From the NCBI GenBank assembly GCA_003117195.1, contig BDSI01000030.1:126501-190500 (forward strand): a stretch of 64,000 nt of DNA. The letters run 5' to 3'. A model generated the notes under the pieces. That model ran no database searches. It was not told the origin of the DNA and was given only the letters and a program-made list of their open reading frames with translations. Below, piece after piece: positions 46,401 to 57,370 of this stretch. How positions within the stretch are numbered: position 1 is the first letter of the stretch; each line of letters begins with the position of its first letter. The position numbers were made by a program, and so were the translations under genes. Source of the stretch: Eudorina sp. 2006-703-Eu-15. Lineage: Eukaryota; Chlorophyta; Chlorophyceae; Chlamydomonadales; Volvocaceae.

Positions 46401-47295
46401 CGCACACAACGAGGCGCTGCGGCGGCGGCGCGCCGCCAGCGAGGCCGCCATCGTCGGCGTCGGGACCGCCAAGGCCGCCGGCGTCGTCGCCACGCCGCCC
46501 CTCCCGTCGGCGCCGTTGGGTCCCCAAGTGGGGCTTATCGAGTGGCTCGACCTGGGCCCGGGCCGCAGGTCGGTGGCGCCGGGATTCCGCTGCGTGACCC
46601 TCCCTAGACCCGAAGGGGAACCGTCTGTTTTGACTGCCCCCGCGGGGCCCTTCTCGGAGAGGCGGCGGCTCAGCGATATAGCGCCTCGCAGATGTAGCGC
46701 CTGGGAGATACAGCGCCTCAGCGAGGCGCACCCTTGAGGCCGCACCCCACCGTGCGTGTCACCGCCTGCCGACTCTGCCCCGCCCCGCACTGTCCCGCTC
46801 CCGTAGCGCTGCCCTCCTCCCCTGGTCACCCTCCTGCCCTGCCCCGTCTCGACCTTCCCTCTCCTTGCCCCGCCCCGCCCCGCCCCGTCCTCGCTGCCCT
46901 CCAACCCCCACAAACGCAACCTTATACACACAACCTTACCATGTTCCATGTATCTCGCTGACTGATTTTATGAGGCTGGGCAGGAAGATACGGGCATCTC
47001 CGGGCTCAGCCATGGCCCTTGCATGTCACGCACCCCTGCTCTTCCTGCCTACGAAGACACATGCACACCTGCCCACCGACCCACACACACCCACACACCC
47101 GGCCCCCTTTCCCCCACCCACACACCCACACACCCCTCCCCCTCCCTCCCTCTCAGGTTCGTGAAGGAGCACCTGGGGGCGGTGGGCCACCCAGTCAGCA
47201 TGTACACGAGGGGCATAGGGCCCATCGCGCAGCTCATGTCCCGGCACCTGCTCAGCCGCTACTTTTCACCCAAGGAGTACGTCAACGACCCCTAG
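41277..47295 (+). CDS. GNAT-fold (FemAB/BioF2-like) N-acyltransferase family protein, copy C
   Basis: Core exons: 43060-43192, 43523-43648, 43958-44044, 44343-45539, 45885-46055, 46372-46568 and 47157-47295 (TAG). Two upstream exons (41277-41817, 41947-42022) fit in phase and give an 888-residue protein; they are tentative and encode a basic N-terminus then a Ser-rich tract, similar in composition to copy B. Core motifs: RLLLWRQFSLAQYL, RPSNDTSLGLQ, TIFDAPGRAAPGEGFTEW, IDLRGLSGWTDYLTSLRRAD, SFESAGRLTCQVVRLG, an insert of about 330 residues (Pro/Ala then Gln/Lys-rich), LWDLYEQTGTRNGFVECHR, VAFGLLLPQRESLQVLYIG, IEWLDLGPGRR and KEHLGAVGHPVSMYTR. It is probably an intracellular N-acyltransferase of unknown substrate. 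It is oriented opposite to A and B, with the DUF506 gene between. Confidence 0.75.
42246..42838. mobile_element. 593-bp MITE-like element with 16-bp TIRs
   Basis: Ends are ACCGTCGGGACACTAA and the reverse complement of ACCGTAGGGACACTAA (one mismatch). AAAC flanks both sides (42242-42245 and 42839-42842), a possible 4-base target duplication. The interior is AT-rich and repeats CTAAAA(T)TTT-like words. It sits in the proposed second intron of copy C. Superfamily not assignable. Confidence 0.65.
43374..43402 (+). repeat. (CAG)n run in a copy C intron
   Basis: About nine CAG triplets in intron 43193-43522; just upstream, 43,245-43,275 has two TTTAGGG-like words. Confidence 0.8.
45715..45775 (+). 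repeat. Copy of dispersed repeat family 1 in a copy C intron
   Basis: GGCTTGCCCTGGTATACACC, then GTTGATTCC and GGGGTCCGCTGTAACGTACA; in intron 45540-45884. Confidence 0.75.
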
Positions 47296-47696
47296 CACCA
47301 CCTGGGGGCTAGGGGCTAGGGGCTAGGGCACCACCTGGGAACGACAGCAGCCCCGGAGGCGGCGCGAGGCACAGAGGTGCGGTGGCGCGAATGAGCGAAG
47401 GGCATTACGGATTGAATCAAGCCCCAGGGTTGCTGGTTGAGAAGGGTTGCGGGGTAGACCCCATCCCTGAAGGGGCCGCAGACCTAAATGGACGGCTCAG
47501 GCGTGCTGGTAGGAGCGCGGGCCGGCTCAGCCCCCAGGCAGGACGGGTTGTAGGTGTGGGTCGGTCCGCGTGGCGCCGGTGCGCGAATGATGGAGGTGTG
47601 GAGAGAACTGAGCCGCGAAATGAGAAATTGAGAATCCGGTGGCAGTGATGACAGGAGGCGAGGTGCGCGAGAACTGAGGTGCGGCGTGGGGTGGTG

Positions 47697-47701
47697 TGTA
47701 A
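47697..47701 (+). terminator. Possible TGTAA signal of acyltransferase copy C
   Basis: First TGTAA noticed downstream of the copy C stop, about 400 nt away. Confidence 0.4.
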
Positions 47702-48708
47702 AAAGACAATTGTGCCGGGAGAAGCGATGTCCAGCTTGAAGGGCGACAGATGTGGTGCGGTGTGGTGTGTGGTAGGGAGAATTGAGCCGCGTGAGAAGTG
47801 TAGAATCCTAGGGTGTGACGCCTGCGCCCAACTTGAAGCGCGTAGAACACAGCCGCGCCATGCGGGGGTTGGTCGCGGTGGTGGTGATGGTGGCATTGGA
47901 GCACAGAAGGAACTGTACCGCCGGCAGGACGGGCCGCCTCAGAGCTCACTTCTGCAGTGTTCTTCGATTGCTGCGCCAGGAAATTTAGCTGGTCTAGGTG
48001 GAAAAAACTTAGGAGGTCGCGTCGTCCTATCTGCGGCCGTGTACGTCCTGTCTGTGCCATCGGCGATGCGGGACAGGGCGTGGGGCCCTTCAAAGACGGA
48101 GTCCCGGCGCCGACGGGGCAGGCCGGTCGCGGCAGCGTTTGGGCTTTCGCTGTGTATGGTTGGGCCTTGGGGCAGGTCAGACACGGGTGCTGTGGGGGTG
48201 TGCTCCATGGTTGGGGCCGGCTTTGAGGCCACATCCGGAGACGTCGCCGGCTCGGCGACGTGCTCCGGATGCCGAGGCGGAGGCAGTTCCCAGAGCAGCG
48301 CCCTCCCGTTGTGCACCCTCTCCGGGGTGTCCGGAGGTGACGGATAAATAGCGGGGCACGCATCATGGATTGGAGGAGGCGGTCATCGCCAAGCGTGCCA
48401 AACCCTGGCGTCATACTTACTATCTCCTGCTGGGCGGCTCGACGCAGCAGCACTGCACGGATGTCACATATTCGGAGGGTTTGGGGACCCGTCCTGGAGC
48501 TGTTGTTAAGGCGCCCTCTTGGAGCTATTGTTGATGGTACGCCCCGGTGTCCGTGTTCGGATCGCATTGTACGGACGAGCGTGTCGTGCGTCGCATCACG
48601 TCGCGGCGCGAGGCGAGAGAGGTTGGGCGCTTACGATGCTGGTAGCGCGCCGCCCGCGCATAGATCCGGGGAAGCCTCGCGCCGGGAAGACGCTGCCAGC
48701 GGGGAACG
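47702..48708. other. Intergenic region with long uninterpreted open frames
   Basis: A 347-codon minus frame (47527-48567) and two overlapping frames are open, which is common at this GC content. None shows a motif I recognise; an old transposon fragment is possible but unsupported. Confidence 0.35.
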
Positions 48709-51700
48709 AACATGTCGCAGCTGGCAGAGCGGACTGCAACTGAACGGAAGTGTAAGAAACCGTGGTGGACCGGACGCGTCATTGGGATTTGGGAAGCTCT
48801 CGGAAGCTGTCATCCACGCGGATGGAGCTGCCCCCGCCCGGCCCGTCCCGCCCGACTTAACTTGGACCCCTGATGGCACCCGATGCCAGTACATATGTCC
48901 CCACCCAACGCCGCCGAGGTGCGAGTGCCATCTCCTCCTCCTCTCCCCCCACGTCCTCCTGCAGGGCGGCATGATCGTGGTGTCGGACATCTCCGCCCAG
49001 CAGCTGATGGGGCCCCCCGGCGAGCACGACTTTTGGTGTGGTGGGGACAGGGGGGATGGGCCGGACGCCTTGCGGTAAGGGCTTTACAACATCTCTCAAA
49101 CCCGCCGGGGCAGTCAAAAAAGTGTGGAAAGAAGAACCACTCCAACCCCCGCGAGGCTCGCGGCCCCAAAAGGGTTTGCGAGAAGTAACATTCTCCGCAT
49201 TTGTCCGCACCAGGCGAACAGCCACGCGACCCGAGACCCGTCCTTGAGGGAGAAACACTACCGCCAGGGCAGCCGCGCCGCGCTATCGATTTCGAGCGTC
49301 AGAGCCGTGTCACCAGCGCTCACTAGCCCCCAGGCGAAAGGGCCGCCACGCGCCCCTCCCGCTCCATCCCTCGCCGCCGCTCCTGGATTTCGCTCACACC
49401 CAGGCAGCCTGGTTGAGTACCGCGAGTACCACCGTACGGCTCCGCGGGATGGCGGACCGGTCGATGACCGGCGGTCCCGCGCTCCGCAGACGCGCAACAT
49501 CGGCGTCTACACACCCTGCAGCACGTACCTCGGCACCACGCTGCAACCCCGCCAGTCCGCAGTCCCGCGTCTAGTCTATACTTTCCGATGTCCTGTCTCA
49601 TGCCACATGCACATCCCGACAAGGTACAAACAGGACCGCAGCACCCCAACCTTGCCGGAGCTCCGCCGCGGCTGCCGTGCGCGTTCAGCTGTACTACAAT
49701 TCAAACAGACGCGCACACACACGCGCCCGTGTGCCGCCCCAGGATCAAAACGGTGTATTTTCCGTCTCGGCCATGAGGCCCGTGTGAAATTCAGTAAAAT
49801 ACAGCGGGTCGGTCGGTGGAGTTACACACACCGGCGGCCTTGCCCCTCTCCGAGCGACGTTTCGGCGCTGCTCTGTCTCGCCAACAGCACCCACCATCAC
49901 AGCACCGTACCGTCATGTCACACGGCCGCGTGTCTCTCTTTCTCTCTCTGCCTCTCCCACGTCTCCCGCTCCTGTTACCGTAAGCGTCTGCGGACGTGAA
50001 ACCGACCATCAAAGCGGCTGCGGACGCAAAGCCACGAACCCAACAGCGCACGCGGCCCTCTCCCACCAAAAAAAACCAAATGACAGCAAACAATAGTTTC
50101 TTCTCTGATGTATTTCTCTCCTTGCAAGGACGATCCGGGCCCGCCGGACATGCAAGGACGATCCGGGCTGGCCGGCACAGGGGGACCGACCCAGGGCACC
50201 GACCCAGGGGGACACCAAACTGCGCTGGGACAGGCCAGTAGTGAACTGCGTTGTAGACGCGTTGCCAGAACCACCCCAAGTCCGGGTGCGAGCCTGGAAG
50301 CCGGGCATGTCCTAACATGCCGCAGCTGGCAGAGCGGACTGCAACTGAACGGAAGTGTAAGAAACCGTGGTGGACCGGACGCGTCATTGGGATTTGGGAA
50401 GCTCTCGGAAGCTGTCATCCACGCGGATGGAGCTGCCCCCGCCCGGCCCGTCCCGCCCGACTTAACTTGGACCCCTGATGGCACCCGATGCCAGTACATA
50501 TGTCCCCACCCAACGCCGCCGAGGTGCGAGTGCCATCTCCTCCTCCTCTCCCCCCACGTCCTCCTGCAGGGCGGCATGATCGTGGTGTCGGACATCTCCG
50601 CCCAGCAGCTGATGGGGCCCCCGGCGAGCACGACTTTTGGTGTGGTGGGGACAGGGGGGATGGGCCGGACGCCTTGCGGTAAGGGCTTTACAACATCTCT
50701 CAAACCCGCCGGGGCAGTCAAAAAAGTGTGGAAAGAAGAACCACTCCAACCCCCGCGAGGCTCGCGGCCCCAAAAGGGTTTGCGAGAAGTAACATTCTCC
50801 GCATTTGTCCGCACCAGGCGAACAGCCACGCGACCCGAGACCCGTCCTTGAGGGAGAAACACTACCGCCAGGGCAGCCGCGCCGCGCTATCGATTTCGAG
50901 CGTCAGAGCCGTGTCACCAGCGCTCACTAGCCCCCAGGCGAAAGGGCCGCCACGCGCCCCTCCCGCTCCATCCCTCGCCGCCGCTCCTGGATTTCGCTCA
51001 CACCCAGGCAGCCTGGTTGAGTACCGCGAGTACCACCGTACGGCTCCGCGGGATGGCGGACCGGTCGATGACCGGCGGTCCCGCGCTCCGCAGACGCGCA
51101 ACATCGGCGTCTACACACCCTGCAGCACGTACCTCGGCACCACGCTGCAACCCCGCCAGTCCGCAGTCCCGCGTCTAGTCTATACTTTCCGATGTCCTGT
51201 CTCATGCCACATGCACATCCCGACAAGGTACAAACAGGACCGCAGCACCCCAACCTTGCCGGAGCTCCGCCGCGGCTGCCGTGCGCGTTCAGCTGTACTA
51301 CAATTCAAACAGACGCGCACACACACGCGCCCGTGTGCCGCCCCAGGATCAAAACGGTGTATTTTCCGTCTCGGCCATGAGGCCCGTGTGAAATTCAGTA
51401 AAATACAGCGGGTCGGTCGGTGGAGTTACACACACCGGCGGCCTTGCCCCTCTCCGAGCGACGTTTCGGCGCTGCTCTGTCTCGCCAACAGCACCCACCA
51501 TCACAGCACCGTACCGTCATGTCACACGGCCGCGTGTCTCTCTTTCTCTCTCTGCCTCTCCCACGTCTCCCGCTCCTGTTACCGTAAGCGTCTGCGGACG
51601 TGAAACCGACCATCAAAGCGGCTGCGGACGCAAAGCCACGAACCCAACAGCGCACGCGGCCCTCTCCCACCAAAAAAAACCAAATGACAGCAAACAATAG

Positions 51701-51916
51701 TTTCTTCTCTGATGTATTTCTCTCCTTGCAAGGACGATCCGGGCCCGCCGGACATGCAAGGACGATCCGGGCTGGCCGGCACAGGGGACCGACCCAGGGC
51801 ACCGACCCAGGGGGACACCAAACTGCGCTGGGACAGGCCAGTAGTGAACTGCGTTGTAGACGCGTTGCCAGAACCACCCCAAGTCCGGGTGCGAGCCTGG
51901 AAGCCGGGCATGTCCT
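48709..51916 (+). repeat. Near-identical 1.6 kb tandem duplication (two units)
   Basis: Unit 1 is 48709-50313 (1,605 bases) and unit 2 is 50314-51916 (1,603). I saw only a T/C difference near the start (CATGTCGCAG/CATGCCGCAG) and single-base length changes in a C-run (about 49,016/50,621) and a G-run (about 50,183/51,785). A 291-codon open frame is identical in both (49124-49999, 50728-51603) but has no recognised domain. Just before it, an AG-preceded stretch reads GGMIVVSDISAQQLM. Confidence 0.95.
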
Positions 51917-54900
51917 GTGTAGCTGTTCACATGCGCGGGCTTCACCAGACGAGGTACTTGGCAAGACTTAGGGCATCGGGCGCGATGTTGTGGCAACGTC
52001 TTGGTAATCGGTCAAACCTAATGACCGTCTCCACGAGAACAGCACACCGCCTCAACAACCGTATTGTACCGCTACTGTATATATGTACTACACTGCAGCT
52101 CGCTGACCCCGGCGTCATACAAAAAACGACAACGCGCGGGGTTGTGCAGCTTGGTCTCGACCGCGCAACAGCAGGCACAACACCATCATCACCAAGAGAA
52201 CCGCAATGACCCTAGAACGAATGGCCCGTTGCACGCTGCCGCTGCCGCCATCGCCGCCGCCACTCTCGTGGACGGCAGGAGCAGAAGGTGGAGGTCTCGT
52301 GTGCAGCAGCGAGGGCACTGACGAGGCTGTATGCGGACACGAGCGAGAGCCACACGCGATCCCCACACCAAACGGTCGACAGACGCCGAGCCGACCAGCC
52401 ACGCGCCGGTCATCACCACGATACTGAAACGCGTCATCCCTGCGGCTTTCTTTTCCCTGTGTCGGCCCCCACCCGAGGGACTGCAACCCAGCTGCAACGC
52501 GACGGGATCCATCACTGAATCCAAGATCCAAATGCAGTCCGTACAACGTCCAAGCCATCATCATCATCACCATCAGCCCATCCTTCGACGGCCTCTGCTG
52601 TTGCACACCAGAGCCGTGGGAGACCATAGGCCAGAGCAGGAGGCGCCACCGCTTCAGAACGCTGGCCTGTACATCGCCCAGAGGGTCCCAGACGCGAACC
52701 CCGCGGCCTCACCTCACTTCGCCACGTCCGCACATTCATTCGTGGAAGGCAGCCGAACAGATCGAGCTGCACCACCCGACGAACATATCCCCGGCGCCTC
52801 TTCCTCCCTCCTCCTCCGACGCTCTCCACCCAGCCCAGGACTCTCAAACCGCGTGTCGGGCAAACCGCGTGTCGTCGCGAGCCATCCAGCCGCGACACCC
52901 CCTTAGCCACCTCCACCACCACGATCGCCTGTCGTGTCATGCCACTGCAGGATTACTAATGACATTGCTTGCTCTACTGTAGCAAAGCTACCCCCGAAGA
53001 TGTGCAAGATCATAATTTCGCCCGACACGCAGGCATTCACACCCACTGGCCAGGCAGAGAGGCCGATATGCACACGCCCCGTTGTGTGCATGTGTGCGCA
53101 CCCGATTTATTGAATTGTTGTCTTGACGAAAGGCGGCGACAGACGCCTCAATAACCACCGTTTCAAGCCGACCCAACGGTCCTCCGCGGGTCGGAGCTGT
53201 CACCGTCTCCGAAACCAAGTCTTCCGTGGAGTTATGCGCGTATGCTGTGGCGTGCACACGCAGGCGCCTTGACACAATCAGCGCAAACGACCCGCCAATA
53301 CCAGTGCGGACTTGTGCCCACTAGAACAAAATCATTTCCCATCAGACCCCAAAAAGCAAATCGACCAATGAATGGTGGAGTGCGCACGTCACCACAACGC
53401 AGCAAGCGCTGTGCGCCATGCCGTCAGCTTGCAGTCGCGGGGCCCCCTTCTCCCCCAATCTTGCCGTGCCTCCCAGCGGAGATGACAACCCCACACAGAG
53501 GCGCACAGCACAGCACCCACCCACGCACCGCCGCTGGCGTCCGGGGCTGTCTGCACCCGTGCGCAAAAGAAGAGAGGCTAAGGATGAAACCGTATCATAT
53601 TGCGGCGCGTGCAATTTTTTATCGCTATCGTGTATCATCATCAATAGGCTCGGCGAAGGCGCATCTACCAGACCGGCGACGATTGCCCCGCGATGCTGGT
53701 ACGGGGACGAGGCACATGCATGGGCTATCACGCCTTCATGTGTACAAGGAAATGCAGGAACGCTGAGCCGCGAGAAGCGAAGTATGCAATCAGATGTGGG
53801 TGTGCAGACGCCGGGTGAGTCCACACGCAGCACCGCGGCACCCCATCATACGTGCGGCGCCTCAATCCAAATGCGCGGCCGCAAAAGCACCGGACGCCTG
53901 TCCTGAGACGCGCCATTTATCAAGGCCGAAAAGAACAAAGGACATAAACAACGGTATGCCGTACTAACTGTACGCCCACAAACGGTCCCAACAACTCCCA
54001 ACCACGCTGCCACGCGACCGCCACCGGCACGACAAGGGCCGGTGCATGTGTTCGGAGTCCAAACATCACCGGTGCCCACACGGCGTTGGGATGTGAATCC
54101 CCCGAACCGTCAGCTCACACGTGTGTGACGAGCTGACGTGAGACATCAATAGTACGGCGGTACTGTCGTCAACAAATAAAGACCGAGGCGGAGAGACATG
54201 GGTAGGGCAGGCTTGGGGGAGCGGGGGCTTGCGCCAGCCCGCCCCGGCTGTCGTAAACGGGGTACAACAACACGGGACTAGGGCGGGTAGGGTCTCGGTC
54301 GCCGCGCCATCCCCCGCAAAGCTCCAATGCCATCCCGCGGCCGCCAATCGGGCTGCACCGCGAGATGGCAACACCCACGCTCGGGTGTGAAAGCTTTTTC
54401 GTACGCTGGCTTGGCTCTCCTCCTCCTCCCGCGTCAGCCTTGCCTTGCCCTGTCCACCGCATCCCATCCCACTCTCCCAGGCGCATACTGTGGCGGTGTC
54501 ACGTCGCCCACAGCGACGGCGCACCTGTTGCGCCCCGACACGCCACACACCCACACACCCCTTCCATTCGGAGCGCGGCGTCCTCGGCGTCCAAAGACGC
54601 ATGCCAAATCACGTCAAGGACCTTCCCCCGCCCCACACACACACACACGCACATGCACACAAACAACACATCCCAGCGTTCCGACTGCTATGAGCCAATG
54701 ACAGCTCATTGGTTCATTCCTGGTCCAGTCGCCCACCGACTGCTCCGGAACCCATCGACCCGCTGGATCGTCCCCCACATCTTGACGCCCCGGGGCCTCA
54801 CCGGTCCGCACCCGCGCACGTGAAAGCGGCGGCAGTGAACTGGGTACGGGCTGCTGGAATGTGGTGTATGCCATCATAAAGCCTTCCGCCTCGTGTGTGA

Positions 54901-55274
54901 TGGAGCAGCAAAGGCGTCTACTGGCATACCGACATGCAGACAACAATTGTGGACACACACACACACGCATATGGGTATCTCCCCGGCACGCAGTACTAGG
55001 ACCGACCTACTGGACCCAGCCCGCGCACATCCGAATCGCGGATACGTCGCGAGCTTAGACGAGCTACCTCCTTCCCCTCTCCTCCTCATCGCAGTCTTCG
55101 GTCCGATGATCCTTCTTGATCAACTCCACTCAGGCACGCCAGGTCCCAGGCCCGCCGAAGCCAGCACGAGTCGCCGTAATCGCTGTGTCCTCGCCCGCAC
55201 GTGCACGTGTCTGCTGTTCCCGGCCGGCCACCGCCGCCGGCAGCCCGCGCTTCTCTTCTACCGCGTCATCATTC
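51917..55274. other. Region without a confidently supported gene
   Basis: Plus-strand frame 52331-52906 (191 codons) contains PVITTILKRVIPAAFF and follows a possible CAG acceptor at 52,380; the minus strand is open over the same bases with a hydrophobic stretch (IAVLLVMMVLCLLL). I cannot decide between them. Short CA-rich runs occur at about 54,548-54,562 and 54,634-54,668. Confidence 0.35.
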
Positions 55275-57370
55275 TCACGCCGCGATGGCCGCACCGCGGC
55301 GGCCGTGTGGGGAGCTATGGCGCTGGTGGGGATGTGCGTGTGTGTGCCGCTGCTGCTGCTGGTGATTGTGGACTTGCTGTGACTGCTGCTGTTGGTGCTG
55401 CTGCTGCGCGTGCGTGTTGTGCTGTTGCGGCTGCTGCTGCTGCCCCCCGTGCTGCTGCGTCGCCCGACGCACGATGTTGTTCGCGGCGGCCGTCGCCGCC
55501 GCCGCCACCTCTGTCTCCACCAGCGGCCCACACGCGCCTGCAGCCGACAGCGCGGCACCGCAGCCCTCCTGCGCCGCCAGGCGCGTGTGGGCTAGCAGCC
55601 ACGGGTGCTCGAGCGCCTCGTCGACCGTCATGCGCAGGGTGGGGTCACGGGTGAGGCAGCCGCGCACGAAGCCGCGGCCCTCAGGCGACATCGTGAGCCA
55701 GGGCCCAAAGTCCATGCGGATGTCCGCCTCTGTGATAGCCTTGGCCACCTCGTCGAGAGAGAGCGCCTTGTTGTACGAGTCGCCCTGCCAAAAGGGGAAC
55801 TGCCGGCAGAAGAGCTGGTAGAGGAGCACGCCAGTGCTCCAGATGTCGACCTCGAAGGAGTAGTCGCGGCGAAAGATCTGGTTTGTTGAATGAAGGGAGC
55901 GGGGTGGGATGGGGTGCCGCGGGGAGGGACGGTCCGGGCAAGGGGGGCGCAGCGGCGGCGGAAGCGGTCAGGCGGGGAGTGCTCTTGGGGTTCACACCGG
56001 ATTTGCACCGCGGTGCGGGGAGGCCCCGCACTGCAGTCCCCTGAAAGCAGAAAGGCAGTCCCCTCAAAGAGGGGAGGCACGGGAAGCTGCACACTTGAAA
56101 CAGATGCGAAGACCGCCTGACATCCATCCTGGACCGCCATTCCATTTTCCCCAAGGCTATAGGGGAATCGACAGACAGGACTCCCATGCCCGTCACACCT
56201 CGGAGAGCTCATGCCCACCCACCCCATGGCTCCCGCAGGCCATCGAAGCAGCGGCAAGCAACCCGAAACGAATCTCCCACCGAGTCCTGCCCACGAGGCC
56301 CCACCTCCGGCGCCATGTAGACCGGCGTCCCCGAGCGCTTGCTGAGGCGGGTGTGGCGGAAGTGCAGCTGCGAGCATCCGAAATCTATAGCTTTCAGCCA
56401 GGGAGTCCGCTGCAACGCCGACGGCGACGTCACGTAGGGGTGCCGATGCTCCTCCCTGATGCAGAAGTTAGCTGAGGGAACGGGCGTCGGAAAGCGCGGG
56501 AAAAGCGTCGGCCCCGAGTTGAAGCATGAATTTGAAGGCTCGCAAGCTAAACATAGTTGCCGAAATTCGGGTACTGAAGGGAATAAGGAGCCCTGGCCTT
56601 GCCTCCTCGGAAGAACCCATTTTTCTTACCCGGCTTCACATCCCCATGCAAGATACCAAGTCGATGGCAACTTTGCACGATCAATAAGACCTCCAGCGCC
56701 ACCAGCGCAAGGCACCTCTCCGTCAGCGGCCCGTATGTCTGCGCGGCAACCAGGCAGGTGCAAGTCAGCGGTCATGAGATTAAATTGTAGATAAATTCAC
56801 ACTACAATTATCATCACAACGCACATTCACCTACATCGGAGAACTTTTGAAGGTCCCCGCCAGCGCAAGCCTCGGTCACAATGTAGACGTTGTCCTCGTC
56901 CTCGTAGCAGTCTAAAAGCTGAATAACACGCGGATTCCCCGACAACCTATCAAGCAGCTCCAGCTCTCTGCGGACCAAAAAGAGAAAAAGTCGGTCTTGA
57001 TGGTCCCGGAAGGTCAATGGAGCTGGCGGGCAACGCACCGTTGAAGCTTTTCCAAGACCTTCGCCCGTGTAAGCCTCGGACGCTCCTTCGGAAGCGTTTT
57101 CACAGCGACTTCCTGACCGGACACTGCGTGAATGCCGAGGTGGACCTTTCCGAAGCTGCCCGTGCCGAGCACCTTCCCTTGCACGTAATTATCCCGAAAG
57201 TCAGTCCGCCACCCAAGTTCGAGCAGTGATGCGTCGCTAGAGGACGTGGACGTTGAGACCACGGGCAGCGCTGCCGCTGGTCTTCGGAGACAGCGTCGCG
57301 GCCTCGCTGACCGACACGGTTGGTGCGGCCAATGCAGAGCAGGCCCTGCTCGTAAGGAACGATGGCACAT
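55275..57370 (-). CDS. CaMK/CDPK-like Ser/Thr protein kinase, non-RD
   Basis: Exons in coding order: 57370-57039, 56967-56835, 56738-56630, 56471-56305 and 55877-55275 (TGA); phases agree, 447 residues. Kinase subdomains in order: Gly loop GTGSFG (69-74), VAVK with Lys91, YIVTEACAGGDL hinge (about 138-149), catalytic loop HGDVKPAN (186-193), DFG (221-223), GTPVYMAPE (239-247), DIWSTGVLLYQLFCRQFPF, and RDPTLRMTVDEALEHPWL ending the domain. Catalytic Lys, Asp188, Asn193 and DFG are present, so it should be active, but the Arg before Asp is Gly (HGD), making it a non-RD kinase unlikely to need activation-loop phosphorylation. After the domain come about 100 residues rich in Gln, His and Ala. No EF hands follow, so it is not a canonical CDPK. 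The substrate is unknown; an upstream exon cannot be excluded. Confidence 0.87.

Noticed and set aside
47527..48567. 347-codon minus frame as a retrotransposon polyprotein
   Set aside because: No protease, reverse transcriptase, RNase H, integrase or chromodomain motif could be recognised in any frame.
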